Shown piece by piece: positions 20,779 to 32,648 of a stretch of DNA of 64,000 nucleotides. A program made the position numbers and the translations under genes. The first letter of the stretch is position 1; each line of letters starts with the position of its first letter. The notes beneath the pieces are model-generated. The model saw only the letters and a list, made by a program, of their open reading frames with translations, was not told the origin of the DNA and made no database searches. Location: assembly GCA_030686995.1 (NCBI GenBank), contig CM060686.1:75095757-75159756 (forward strand). The letters run 5' to 3'. The DNA is from Artemisia argyi. Taxonomy: Eukaryota; Streptophyta; Magnoliopsida; Asterales; Asteraceae.

Positions 20779-21773
20779 ATGAAGATATTGAATGCAAAGT
20801 CAGATAGGATTCGCATCGAATGGAAAAAATTAGAATCACAATCAGGTACAAGTATTCATATCGTTTGATTTTTATTGTTTACTTTGGTTCTAATTTCTTT
20901 AGGTTTTCACCTTGATTGCAAATGAAGTTTAAGGCTTAGTTGTGTTTTTGCTTTTATGATCTGGTCATTTTAAAATTGGTTATGGCCACAAAGTGTTACC
21001 ACTGGATCTTGGACGAGTCTAGACAGATATTACATTCAAAGTTGTTGTAAATATTGTTTTACGATTCAGCCACACTCCTATACATAAATTTATCATCAGT
21101 TTGAAAGGTGTTTTGATGTGTACTTTGAATAGTCATTGTTGATTTAAGGATGGTTAAATGGTTATAGCCTCCAATACGATGTGTTCTTATAGATGTTAAC
21201 AGTTGACATATTAGACCAAAAGAAGGAAAAATCCGCAACAAAAAAGGTATGTGTAGCGGTTTTACTAATTTGAATATATGTTTTTATAGGTGATGCAATT
21301 TCAAGTACTCATGTTTCACGGATTCCATATGATCCCACGAATGTTGGCAGGTATGAATTTGTTGTAGTCCTTTATAATCGCCAAAGGAATGATTTGCTAG
21401 ATGTTGATCATTAGTTGGTCACCATATTGCTTTGTAATACACATTAGTTTTTGAGAATCCACATGTAGTTTAAGTTGTTTATTCATGTTCAGTTATTTTA
21501 ATGTATGTTCGTCATGAAATAACCCACGAGACTATCTCGCCATCATTTAGGTAAAATTACCTTTTTAAAAGTCATCTAGGATGGTTATCTGCTAATTGTA
21601 TATTTGTTGCTTAATGATGATCATCCTATAGGAAAATATGTATCGTGGTTCATTTATAGATAGACGCAATATTTACTTTGTGTTTTGTTTTGCGCAGATA
21701 CAGCCATGTGTTTAGATACACACCATCAGAAACAGAGCTACCTATTTTGTGGAAATATATAAAACCCGATTAA
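20779..21773 (+). CDS. Unrecognised three-exon small gene or captured gene fragment (67 aa)
   Basis: Exons 20779-20845, 21290-21350 and 21698-21773 join in frame with canonical sites: CAG|GTACAAG donor, TTTTATAG|G acceptor, GCAG|GTATGA donor and TTTTGCGCAG|A acceptor. The predicted protein starts MKILNAKSDRIRIEWKKLES, continues through HVSRIPYDPTNVGR and ends LPILWKYIKPD, stop TAA at 21771. I do not recognise the family. A TAG lies in frame just upstream of the ATG, inside GGTAG|ATG. That could also be a splice acceptor, so the ATG may be an internal Met of a larger gene. The nearby Helitron-like sequence makes a captured fragment plausible. Confidence 0.45.
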
Positions 21774-23186
21774 GGTTTGTTTCGTTGAAGCTGTTATTGA
21801 ATCTTTTTCTTCATCAACAATTGTATCATGTTTTTAAAGTGATCATGGTTGGACTTTCAGCTTGTATCTACCATGGTTGAAGGCGCCCGAGCCCGTCTTA
21901 GGGGTCGGCACCAGGCTGCAATTGCTTAATTTCAAGTCAAAGAGGAATCATATCAATGACGTTGGGAAACGCTTTGTAAGTATAAGCTGAGAACATACAA
22001 TTCCAAACACCCATTAAGTGTTCAGATTTACGTTAACATTTTTATTTTTTTAATAAGTAAATTATTTGTTGTGTTAATCAAATTCTTAATACTTAAGAAT
22101 TAAAATGGTGATAAGATAATGGAATTAGTTTTGCTGCGATTACTCTGAAACTGAGAGAAAAATGGATTTTATTGACCTATGAATAGTGACATGTTCATAT
22201 CAAGTTCACAATGCATGAAACTGATTACTGACGCCTTTTAAGCGCAAAACCAAACACCCCCTCAATATGTTTAGGTACCATCCAGAAAAATGTTACAGAG
22301 TCCAATTTTGTTTGCTGGAAACAAACTAGACGCCTTTTAAACGCAAAGCCAAACACCCCCTCGATATGTTTAGATACCGTACTGAAAAATGTTACAAAGT
22401 GCAATTTTGTTTGCCGGAAACAAACTAGATGTGGCATGATGGGTGTGCTTAGGTTGGTTGGGTAATAGGGTTTTGCAAACTGGTCGGGTTTGGGTATAAT
22501 GAGTTTGACATTGGTTTTATCTTTCAGGGCGAATAAACCTTATTCACATGTTTTCGTGGCATGTGGAAGACCTTTCTGTACAGTCAACATCATTTTTGGA
22601 TACTTCATGTAATGCAGCGTTTTCAAGGTATCAGTTTAAGTGTTGTTACGGTATATTGGTTTACAAAATATATGCACTAAACGGATGATTTCAAGTTGCT
22701 GTACAGAAAAAACCCGAGTTTAGCTAATAAATCTTTGCTGATAAACTGATATGAATACCTTACGGCAAATAGAACACTTATAAACCTCTAACTTAGATAT
22801 ATTAGCATTGTACAATTACATCCAGTAAGCTCAATTCTCTTCTTACATTACAATATTACATGTATACCCTGTTGAAAAGCATGATACTTTTAAAATTCTG
22901 AAATGTCAAAGACAAAAAAAAAACCCAAGTTTGCAGCATACCCAATCATCCGGTAAATGCAATTAATAAAAAAGGTATGCATTTTACAGCAAATTGCCAT
23001 TTTGATTGACTTTTCATACATGCACCCTTCACTATGCCTGCTATATAAGTCGAGATGTGCTTTATTACGATCGATAACTATGAAACTTTGTTTCAATAAA
23101 TGGTAAGCTTCTAGCTGCATAACTGCATCTTTGTGCTATCAACAATAAACACTTAAAACATGTTCATCATGTCATGTGTAGGTACG
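21774..23186. other. Non-coding interval, possible 3' UTR or introns
   Basis: No frame of useful length. It contains the 99-bp tandem duplication described separately and a GTAAGTATAAG donor-like site at about 21977. SIRE-2 inserted at its right end. Confidence 0.35.
22230..22430. repeat. 99-bp tandem duplication
   Basis: Two units start GACGCCTTTTAA at 22230 and 22329. Each carries CCAAACACCCCCTC and an AATTTTGTTTGC-GGAAACAAACTAGA end. They differ at about ten positions, so the duplication is not recent. Confidence 0.85.
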
Positions 23187-24423
23187 TGTTGATATAAATA
23201 ATGCCTAAAAACATTATTAACATTTATCGATATCTTTATGTTTTGATAATCACAAAACGTAAACCCATTGAGCTAAAAAATTATGACGTAAACAAGTATT
23301 TAGTGATAAATATTCACTTTACATCCAAATCACTTAAGGTATGAATGAACAAAATGTTTAATCAATTTTATGATCAAAGGAATTTTTATTTTTACAAACC
23401 TTAAATTTTTTATAAAGTGGGACAAACATTTTTAAACTTATACAAAATATTTTTGTATTTATAAAGAAATGTTTTATTCAAAATAAATATTTTGAATTCA
23501 AATTTCTACCCAAAAAACGGCTATACTCTTCAGGAAAAACCTTTCCCACAAAAAGACAAAAATTATGAAGAAAATATATTTTTTTTTGTTAGGCGGCCCC
23601 CTTAATCATTAAGGGGACCGGCTAGTAAATTAAGGGGACCGGTCACACAATTAAGGGGACCGCCCACGCTCTCAAACAGTATTTTTTACCTTATAAATAC
23701 TGGTTCATTCCACAGATTTTTCTCACCTTTTGCACCTCAAACTTTCTGATCTTAATCCTCTCTTCTATTCTTTATAATCCTTTGATCATATTATCATAAG
23801 CTTTTGTTTTCAAGTGATTCAAGCTTCTACCATCCAAGTGCAAAAAAAAAATACTTCTATCATCAAGACAAGAAGTATTACAACTTAGTGTGATCCCTTC
23901 ATCTAAGTTGTTTCTACATCACCATTTGCATATTATTCATTCATTTGTGTATAAGTTGTGAATATTAATTAGATAGTTGTAGATATAAGGAGTTAGGCTA
24001 GTAAGGTGTGTAAGTAAAGAAGTTGTGAAGAAGATAGTGGTGTGGATAAGTAGTGTTGGTGTAAAGAAGATAGTGGTGTGCTTAGTTGTGAACAATTTGT
24101 GAATTAGTTGTGAAGAAGGTGTGAAGAAGTTGAAGTCTTGAAGAAATAGAAGTCGTGAAGCAGTGAAGAGATTGAAGTCGTGAAGAAGAAGTTGTGAAGA
24201 AGGTGTGTAGTGATTAGTTGTGTGAGATTGGTTCTAGCTAGGATTAGAACTCGACATTTAGCTTAGTGTCGTTAATTAGTGTAAGCAAAAGTTGTGTAAG
24301 GTTTTCTTCGCCATAAGGGAGCTTGTTGACTTAGTGTCGTTAAAACTAAACTAAGTTTTTATAATAAAATTAAAAAGATGTAAAACTATTCAACCCCCCC
24401 CCCCCCCCTTCTAGTTTTCTACA
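23187..24423 (+). repeat. 5' LTR of SIRE-2
   Basis: 1237 bp, TGTTGATATAAATAATG to CTTCTAGTTTTCTACA. It contains the U3 palindrome array (23592-23670), a TATA box, GTGAAGAAG-type repeats (about 24000-24210) and a run of 15 C (24394-24408). Compared with the 3' LTR it has lost about 480 bp between GTTGAC and AACTAAACTAAG. Confidence 0.9.
23592..23700 (+). promoter_or_regulatory. U3 core of SIRE-2: CCCCTTAAT palindrome array and TATA
   Basis: CCCCTTAATCATTAAGGGG (23598-23616) is a 9+1+9 palindrome, followed by two further TTAAGGGGACCG units to about 23663. About 30 bp downstream is TTATAAATAC. The 3' LTR has one unit fewer. A related array occurs inside the element at 27699-27768. Confidence 0.6.
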
Positions 24424-24424
24424 A

Positions 24425-24437
24425 TTGGCATCAAAGC
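24425..24437 (+). other. Primer binding site of SIRE-2 (tRNA-iMet-like)
   Basis: TTGGCATCAAAGC lies one base after the LTR, a variant of the usual TGGTATCAGAGC complementary to initiator tRNA-Met. Confidence 0.7.
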
Positions 24438-24490
24438 TACGTTAAGCAAGATTTTTAAAATAAACTGTATTTTAAAACTTGAAACGATCT

Positions 24491-25756
24491 ATGGAATCTG
24501 AAAAATATTTAGAAGGGCAATCTATGCAAAGACCACCACTATTTGAAAGTGATGATTTTCTTTATTGGAAAAATAGATTCGAAACTTATGTGAAATCAAA
24601 ATATCTTGATGTTTGGCATGTTATTACCTTTGGTGATTTTTCCCCTATTCAATATAATCTTGAAACTAAAAATGATGAAATTGTATCTTTTGAAAACCAA
24701 AATGATGATTTGAAAAAGAAACTAGCAAAAAATAATGAGGCTAAAATGGTTATTTATAATGCGTTACCACGCAAAGAATATGAAAGAATTTTTATGTGTA
24801 AAACCGCAAAAGAAATTTGGGATTTTTTACTAATCACTCACCAAGGTAATAGTCAAGTTAAAGATAACAAAATAGATCTTCTTGTTCAACAATATGAACA
24901 ATTTACGATTCCGGAGGAGGAATCAATAGATAATGCTTTTGCTAGGTTTAACACTATCATCACAAGTTTAAAAGCACTTGATGAGAATTTTTCTAGTAAG
25001 AATTTTGTTAGGAAATTTCTTAGGGCTCTTCATCCAAAATGGCGAGCTAAAGTTACGGCGATTGAAGAATCGAAGAACTTGTCAACTCTCCAACTTGATG
25101 AGTTGATCGGCAACCTGAATGTCTACAAAGCAATAATAAAGAAAGACTCTGAGATGGTCAAAGGAAAAATAGAGCAAAGCAAGTCAATTGCGTTGAAAGC
25201 TAGGAAGGAATCTAGTAGCGAGGATAACTCAACCTCCGAAAGTGATGACGAAGAATATGCGATGGCCGTTAGAGACTTCAAGAAATTCTTCAAAAGGCGA
25301 GGAAGATTCGTTAGACAACCGCATGATGAAAGGAAAGCATACCAAAGAAATAAAGATAACAAAAATGGCAAAAGTGAAAGGAAGTGCTTCAAATATGGTG
25401 ATCCAAATCATCTCATCAGAAAATGTTCAATGGTGTCAAGAGATCAAAATCAAAATGCTTTTGTTGGAGGAGCTTGGAGTGATAGCGATGACGATGAGAA
25501 AGAAATTACAAAAGAGGAGAAGTGTCTTATGGCTAAGACATCAAGCAAGGTACGTTCCGAAACTGAATACTTTAGTGACAAAAATTTATCATTAGACGAA
25601 AAAGACCTAGATAGTGAATATAATAGGTTATGCAAATTAGGTCAAAAGGTTATAGCTAAAAATACGTCACTAAAACATATTAATAACCTATTAGAAAATG
25701 AAGTACTCGAATTAAAAATTAAACTACATTGGAAAAAGGAAAAGAAGTTTTTATAG
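24491..25756 (+). CDS. Gag of SIRE-2 (first part)
   Basis: I chose the ATG at 24491 ([19 protein letters not shown]) because the related gag of SIRE-1 starts at the same place. The UBN2-type Gag domain covers about residues 15-220 ([36 protein letters not shown]). A charged linker with [14 protein letters not shown] follows. The zinc knuckle [14 protein letters not shown] at about residue 300 has Tyr where the second Cys should be. A Lys/Glu-rich helical C-terminal part ends where the frame shifts near 25735 into the 25729-26343 frame. Gag would form the particle and bind RNA; the knuckle change makes that doubtful. Confidence 0.78.
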   Translation: MESEKYLEGQSMQRPPLFESDDFLYWKNRFETYVKSKYLDVWHVITFGDFSPIQYNLETKNDEIVSFENQNDDLKKKLAKNNEAKMVIYNALPRKEYERIFMCKTAKEIWDFLLITHQGNSQVKDNKIDLLVQQYEQFTIPEEESIDNAFARFNTIITSLKALDENFSSKNFVRKFLRALHPKWRAKVTAIEESKNLSTLQLDELIGNLNVYKAIIKKDSEMVKGKIEQSKSIALKARKESSSEDNSTSESDDEEYAMAVRDFKKFFKRRGRFVRQPHDERKAYQRNKDNKNGKSERKCFKYGDPNHLIRKCSMVSRDQNQNAFVGGAWSDSDDDEKEITKEEKCLMAKTSSKVRSETEYFSDKNLSLDEKDLDSEYNRLCKLGQKVIAKNTSLKHINNLLENEVLELKIKLHWKKEKKFL

Positions 25757-26343
25757 AATGTAAAACATGCTTAGAGGTTAAAAATGAAAACGAAAAACTT
25801 AAAGATGAAATTTTCAAACTTGACAAGTTTAAAAATAGTAGTAACCCACTTAAGAAAGTAATAAGTGTTCAAGAAACTTCGGGAGATAAAACCGGTATAG
25901 GATTAACCTCAACTAATGTTTCAACTAGTGAAAATAAAAGTATAAAGTTTGAATGTGAATCTAGTAAACAAAAAACATTAGAATCAATACCTAAGTATAT
26001 ACTTACAAAAGATAGAAAAATACCCATTGCGAACGATGAAAAAGTAAAAACTTTTTATAAACCATCCTTAAAGACCGAAGTAGGATCCTCTAAACCTAAA
26101 TTAAGATCTAAAACTCCACCACCAAGAAAACCAAATAATCCTCATACTCGATCTAAAACACCTCAACCTAGAAGAAACCAAAATAGACAAAACTACAATA
26201 ATACTAGTCATCAAATGTGGAATTATCAACCAAGTTACAATCCTTGGGGAATATTACCACCATACATGCATCCTAGCCAAATGTTAAATATGTTTGGACC
26301 AAAAAACTTTGGACCATTAAGACAATGGGGACCAAGTGGCTAA
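25729..26343 (+). pseudogene. Gag C-terminal part of SIRE-2 in a shifted frame
   Basis: The frame overlaps the end of the previous one and continues gag: an acidic coiled region (CLEVKNENEKLKDEIFKLD), then a Lys/Pro/Arg-rich stretch. It ends with YNPWGILPPYMHPSQMLNMF and LRQWGPSG, a typical SIRE-type gag C-terminus. In intact elements the protease follows within a short distance; here the frame stops and no protease is present. Confidence 0.7.
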
Positions 26344-27698
26344 GTTGTCATTCTTCGAAGAAGTTGGAATCTCATCTACAAATGACTTCTATAAGTCAAC
26401 ATTGTCACTTGAAGTGCTTGAAGAAATTCCATTGAAGACTAAAAGGTACACGTTTCTTTTAAGTTCATCGTTATAATTTGCATGCTTAGCTATACATATA
26501 TATTGTTTGTAACTCTTACACATATATACGTACATAATAGCTTATATACTTATAACCTAGAAACATCATTAGTTGACTTTCCTAGGAATAAAATGAAATT
26601 GTTCATTGTCGAACAAAATAGAAAATGGAAATCTTCTATATCCACTATTAGCAAACTCATGGTGATGAAGTGAAATGAGTTAAGTGGATCAATCATTAAT
26701 ATAGAAGTAGGATTAGATCCCTCGCGTAAGAAAACTATGGATGAAACAAGCTCTCGTAGACTATGGCATTAAGTTAGATAAGCGTGCGAATACAAAGGAA
26801 CTATAGATGTTAGGTTATACCCCATTCAACACTCTTGCATCTAACATATAAATTATCGTCATCACTTCCTTTAGGATCATAGGATATGTAGAAACGATAG
26901 CATGAGATAATAATAGGCTTAACCAATCCTCTTGAGCATGAGATCTTTAATAAACATCTTTTAAAATCTATGTTTAATGATATTTGTTGTCAAAAATCTA
27001 ATATCTCTAAAAATATGCAAAAACCTCACATTTTGGAAAATAGTTTTTCAAATGACTATTCAACTTTTCAATAACATGTTTTCACTATCAATATCCACTT
27101 TTGTTTTGATCAAAACCAAAGATTGGGAAAATTTTCTTTACTTTTCATTAACACATTTTTAAGTAAAACCCAATCTATTTTATTCAAATAACTCTCACAT
27201 CTACGTGAAAACATACTTTCAAACATTGTTGAATAATGCTAAAAACGTCTCTTTAAATCATGCATGGTGATCTCATATTTGTCATCAATATTTATATAAA
27301 TGACACTTATAAGTGAACTAAATCAAATCAAGAGGACCATGGTTTGTCTATTAAGACTTTGTTTGTAACAAGCCTAGAAATCCATGCTATCATAACTACC
27401 CACTTATTGCACATCGATACACATTAGGATTAATCTTCCTAGTTATGTAGTTATGTAATACTTGATGTTGCTTATTGTTTCCTAGCACTTATATTTTACT
27501 TGCTTGATGAGTATGTTTCCATGCTAGATGAAATTGCTTGTTTACTTAATCTCTTTGGTTAACATGCTTTGGCTACATAATTGCCTACAGAATTAGTATA
27601 TGCTTAATTGCCTCAAAGAGTTGGACTTGTTTGAAACCAAAAATACAACCTTTCTGCAATTCACTACCAAAAACTCTTTTTTGGCAATCAAGGAATCA
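26344..27698 (+). other. Non-coding stretch where pol is missing in SIRE-2
   Basis: 1.35 kb of AT-rich sequence without any protease, integrase or RT motif in six frames. A complete pol would need more than 3 kb, so pol was deleted rather than only mutated. Confidence 0.5.
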
Positions 27699-27902
27699 CC
27701 AGATGGGCGGCCCCCCTTAAATCATAAGGCGGCCCCCTTAATTATTAAGGGGACCGGCCATCTGATGGTCGAAGGTGTTGTTTCCTTTTTCTACTTTTTA
27801 GCCCATTTCATCCTACACTTCCCAAAATTCACAAACCTATTTTATCCTAAAACTTCTATCAAAGTTTATCCATCCTTAAACCCACCTATCCTACACTATA
27901 AA
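27699..27902 (+). promoter_or_regulatory. Putative internal promoter of SIRE-2
   Basis: CCCCTTAATTATTAAGGGG (9+1+9) followed by ACCGG, inside a larger fold-back with CAGATGG and CCATCTG arms (27699-27768), repeats the U3 motif. ACTATAAACACTC (TATAAA at 27897-27902) follows about 130 bp later, and an ATG is at 27938. This parallels the LTR, where motif, TATA and transcript start follow in the same order. Function is inferred. Confidence 0.45.
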
Positions 27903-27937
27903 CACTCTCATTCCTCATAATCTCCATTCATCTCTTC

Positions 27938-29136
27938 ATGTCCTCTCCCATCAAACCAAAACCACCAAGAAACCCCATTTGGAGAAGAAAGCCTAACGTC
28001 CATTAAAAGCCCATCAAACCAAATGATGTTGTCAAACATCCAACACCAAAATCCTCCTATGTCTTCAACATTACATATCAACAACCTTTACTCACCCATA
28101 TCCTTCTACATTACACTCAAACCTCATAACCTTTACTCACCTCAAGCTCAAATTTCGTCTCCTAGTGCACCTAATACACCATTTATAAATCCCTTCCATG
28201 AACATCGCTCTTTCACTCTCACCAATCACATCACTTGATACTCATTTTCCATCTTCACCAATAACTCCACCTAGTCATCCTCACAAAAAGATTCAACCAT
28301 ATAACCATTACCTACACTCTACAAAGTGTGTCATCACCACTACAACTTAACCCATGAAGGTCAAACCATATTTCATGATACAAAAACCTCATGTTCACTC
28401 AAATGAACCCTTTCACAAACCTCATCATAATAACCAAACATCTATCCTTGTTCCCCAAAATACACCTTCATCTCACCCACATAAGCCATATGAAGAGCAG
28501 GTTCAATCTCAAAACAACAATCCAAATCTCATTCCTAACACCTCACATTTTGTTCAACCTACCAATCCAACATCCAAAACACTCTCCACTCAAGGAACAT
28601 CCTCCTCTTCCATACCTTTATCCTCATCCATTCATGATTACTCAAACTCACAAATGTCTCCACCAAAAGTATCATCACCACTTCCTACCAACTCACATGC
28701 TATTTCTATATTGCATGTCCAATCATCCATCCCTAATTAAAACCACAATCCACCATCATCACCTTTCTCCAAACACTTGAAGTTCATTGAAGAACTCAAG
28801 GAAGCCTATGAGCTTAGTGCTTTTCTTGCCTTACACCTTGCTCAATGCAACTTGGAATAACTTTCCTCTAGCTCTCCTTCATCACCACACAACTTGAAAC
28901 AAGCTGCAAAACTTGTCAACAATTTTCCTTGTTGCATCTTTCCCCAAAAACAAACCATTTCATTGAAGGAACACTTCACGTGGATTGAGTATCTTCTCAC
29001 TAGTTCTCATCAAAAACCCTTGCTTGAACAACATCCAAACTCTCAATCAACTTCTTCCGCTCCTAACTCTACACCTCTAAACTCTCCACCACCAAACTCT
29101 CCAACATTCATGCACCCACACATATACCTCCATTGA
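27938..29136 (+). pseudogene. Pro/Ser/His-rich 3' ORF region of SIRE-2, broken
   Basis: The ATG at 27938 begins a short basic peptide (MSSPIKPKPPRNPIW) that stops after 22 codons. The remainder is spread over several frames, including 28354-28740 (Ser/Pro/Asn/His-rich) and 28894-29136. A helical piece HLKFIEELKEAYELSAFLAL is readable near 28780. The composition and place before the purine tract match the Pro-rich ORF of SIRE-1. No enzyme or membrane motif is seen. Confidence 0.5.
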
Positions 29137-29617
29137 TCCAACAACCTTATCCTAACTCAACCATTTTCATTCCAAACACTCCATCATCAACCATCTAAGC
29201 ATACTATATACTTATGATTTTCACTTTCAAATACGAATCAACCAACCTTTTGTTACAAGCAAGTCCGATGGTTCTCTTCGGCAAATTAGTATCTTTAACA
29301 TAATCACTTTGAATTAATTGTTATGTATCCTTAATATTTGTTTGCTATGCTTGTTATTTGTATATTGCATATTTTTCTATGTATGCTTATGCTTCTAATA
29401 TTTTTGCAGACAAGATTCCCATTACTCGATTCCTTGGTGCCCTCGAACGAGGGGGAGCACACATCAAGGGGGAGCTTTCATCCCGTCTAACTTCATTTAT
29501 GAAGCTAGTCGGTATAACCTTTTTGATTCTACAAAAAGGGGGAGAAGTGAATATAAACTCACTAAATACATGTCTAAAAATTAATTTTTAGACTTGATGA
29601 GTTTAGGTTTTGTGACA

Positions 29618-29633
29618 TCAAAAAGGGGGAGAT
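29618..29633 (+). other. Polypurine tract of SIRE-2
   Basis: ATCAAAAAGGGGGAGATT directly precedes the 3' LTR. A second AAAAAGGGGGAGAAG lies at about 29534-29548. Confidence 0.75.
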
Positions 29634-31347
29634 TGTTGATATAAATAATGCCTAAAAACATTATTAACATTTATCGATATCTTTATGTTTTGATAATCAC
29701 AAAACGTAAACCCATTGAGCTAAAAATTATGACGTAAACAAGTATTTAGTGATAAATATTCACTTTACATCCAAATCACTTAAGGTATGAGTGAACAAAA
29801 TGTTTAATCCATTTTATGATCAAAGGAATTTTTATTTTTACAAACCTTACATTTTTTATAAAGTGGGACAAACATTTTTAAACTTATACAAAATGTTTTT
29901 GTATTTATAAAGAAATGTTTTATTCAAAATAAATATTTTGAATTCAAATTTCTACCCAAAAAACGGCTATACTCTTCAGGAAAAACCTTCCCCACAAAAA
30001 GACAAAAATTTTGAAGAAAATATTTTTTTTTGTTAGGCGGCCCCCTTAATCATTAAGGGGACCGGCCACACAATTAAGGGGACCGCCCACGCTCCCAAAC
30101 AGTATTTTTTACCCTATAAATACTGGTTCATTCCACAGATTTTTCTCACCTTTTGCACCTCAAACTTTCTGATCTAAATCCTCTCTTCTATTCTTTCTAA
30201 TCCTTTGATCATATTATCATAAGCCTTTGTTTCCAAGTGATTCAAGCTTCTACCATCCAAGTGCAAAAGAAGAATACTTCTATCATCAAGACAAGAAGTA
30301 TTACAACTTAGTGTGATCCCTTCATCAAAGTTGTTTCTACATCACCATTTGTATATTATTCATTCATTTGTGTATAAGTTGTGAATATTAATTAGATAGT
30401 TGTAGATATAAGGAGTTAGGCTAGTAAGGTGTGTAAGTAAAGAAGTTGTGAAGAAGATAGTGGTGTGAATAAGTAGTATTGGTGTAAAGAAGATAGTGGT
30501 GTGCTTAGGTGTGAACAATTTGTGAATTAGTTGTGAAGAAGGTGTGAAGAAGTTGAAGTCTTGAAGAAATAGAAGTCGTGAAGTAATGAAGAGATTGAAG
30601 TTGTGAAGAAGAAGTTGTGAAGAAGGTGTGTAGTGATTAGTTGTGTGAGATTGGTTCTAGCTAGCATTAGAACTCAACATTTAGCTTAGTGTCGTTAATT
30701 AGTGTAAGCAAAAGTTGTGTAAGGTTTTCTCCGCCATAAGGGAGCTTGTTGACATAGTAAAGAAAACTCTCAAGTAGGTGACTCGGGGAGTGGAGTAGGG
30801 CAAGGAAGGTGTCCTTGTAGCCGAACCACTATAAATCATTTGTCTCGCTGTTAGATCTTTCCATCTCTTACTTACTATCTTGCTTATATCGTTTTTACTT
30901 TTGTAGACGTAGAAGTATATATATAGTTGCTCATATAGTGCTAGTGTTGATTTCATTTAAAGATCAAACAAAAGTTTCATTCACAAAACAAAGTTTTTAC
31001 AATCAAACTAAAAAGATAACATACATATAATTGATCATTTCGATCAAGTATAGTTTCCATACAAAACTATAATTAAGGATTATAAAATAAACGTTTACTT
31101 ACTTGTCTCTCGTATATAGCTATAATTGTTTATATTATGCATGTGTTGATTTCACATACTTAGTTTACATCATTATTATTTTTCATACTTAAATAAAGTT
31201 GTTCATATTGTTTAAGATTTGAGTTCACATAAGATTGAATCAAAGTTTTAAAAGTAAACAAGGTTTTAAAACTAAACTAAGTTTTCATAATAAAATTAAA
31301 AAGACGTAACACTATTCAACCCCCCTCCCCCCTTCTAGTTTTTCACA
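29634..31347 (+). repeat. 3' LTR of SIRE-2
   Basis: 1714 bp, TGTTGATATAAATAATG to CTAGTTTTTCACA. It carries the ~480-bp segment missing from the 5' LTR, including CTCTCAAGTAGG and GGGGAGTGGAGTAGGGC, which relates it to the LTRs at 8012 and 17403. The palindrome array at about 30036-30088 has one unit fewer. Confidence 0.9.
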
Positions 31348-32068
31348 GGACGGACATAGGATTTTGGATGGGCTAGACTGAAAAAAGGGAGAAAGTGTTA
31401 ATTGTCACGATCTGTGGTAAACCAAGGGCTGGAGCGGTTAAAGGCAATGTATTTGGGATCCTAGGGTCATGGTAACCCGTACATCAGCAGTATCAAGTTC
31501 CAGTTCCTCATCTACCGAACATGTATTGCTTAATCATTGGGTACACCAACATGTTTTAGGCGAAAAAAATTAAATTTGAAGCTTTATAGGATATATATAG
31601 GTGAAGCCCTTCATGATTATGTTCGTTTAATGCTTTTAAATTTTGGATACATGATTTTCGTATGCTTTTAAAGTGTAATTCTGCATTTGTATGCTTATTC
31701 TTTCAAAATATATTTGCAGAAATGATCTAATAAGCAATTACAGTGACTAATCCCAAACACCCCCCATAACCATAGATTATGCATGTTGTGTTTCAAAAAA
31801 TGTTGGATTATGTTTGTTTAACGTTTTTAAATATGCATGGGTTGTTGGTTTTATTTGTTGTTTTCATTGCAAATGATATTTTGATGTTCCCATCTTTATG
31901 TGCTAGCTATACTTCTGGTCCAAAAATCGATACAATAATTGAATTGAATTGAAGTTTTACAAAGAATTTAATGAAATTTGAAGCGTTGAGTAGAAAATAA
32001 TGCAACCATAGGCTGTAACTACTTACTCTTTTTCAAGATTATATTTTACTTTTGCTATGTGTATATCT
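31348..32068. other. Unassigned interval right of SIRE-2
   Basis: Continuation of the sequence interrupted by SIRE-2. No reading frame of note and no repeat recognised. Confidence 0.3.
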
Positions 32069-32648
32069 TTTTTTTTTTTTTTTTTTTGAACAAAGGCTAT
32101 ATTTCATTTCAAACCTCACAAATGGAGGAAGATACAACTACAACATAACAAGTTACATCGAAACATAACAAGTTAAGTCAAACAAGACATACACCATAAT
32201 AGTTGTGACAGCCTACAGCAACACCATTCAAAGGTGGGGGGAATCACCCGAGTGAGCTTTGACTGATACAACCATATAAAGGCGTAGCTTGACAAAAGTA
32301 CACTAAGTACAAAATACATACAAAGAAGATGAAACTAGGCATCCATAAAGGAGCCGTACAAAAGCCTAACAGATCTTAAAATCAAACCCCTATGCAGCAG
32401 CAAGCCGACGATAACGGACCACAACAGATCTGAGCAGAAGAGGCAGGATGCCATCGGATCTGAGCAGAAGCAGCAGTGGCAGCAGCGACAACAGCGGCAT
32501 CGGAGGAGATGACAGATCTGTGGGCAAACCTTTTATTTAAAGAAAGAAAAGCAGTCCCGACGGCCGGCCGTAGCCGACCGCCGGAAAAGGATCGGATTTT
32601 ATGGGTTTAGGTCGGATATAATTTAGTGAGAAGGAGGAGAAAAGTTGT
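32069..32648 (-). mobile_element. Retroposed insertion with poly(A) and 16-bp target duplication
   Basis: TGCTATGTGTATATCT occurs at 32053-32068 and 32649-32664, flanking a 580-bp insert. On the minus strand the insert ends in about 19 A, preceded by TATAGCCTTTGTTC. This is the signature of LINE-type target-primed reverse transcription (a truncated LINE, a SINE or a processed transcript). The 5' part is GC-rich (CCGGCGGTCGGCTACGG). I find no RT motif, so the source is not named. Confidence 0.75.

Larger units (their letters stand above)
23187..31347 (+). mobile_element. SIRE-like copia element lacking pol (SIRE-2)
   Basis: The order is 5' LTR, primer binding site, gag, non-coding region, Pro-rich region, purine tract, 3' LTR. 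No protease, integrase, RT or RNase H is present between gag and the Pro-rich region. It is therefore a non-autonomous derivative. Flanks GTACG (before 23187) and GGACG (after 31347) agree at four of five bases, consistent with an aged 5-bp duplication. It belongs to the same broad lineage as SIRE-1 but has a different LTR family. Confidence 0.85.

Noticed and set aside
25123..25411. Opposite-strand hydrophobic frames over the SIRE-2 gag
   Set aside because: Complement of the charged, low-complexity gag linker.
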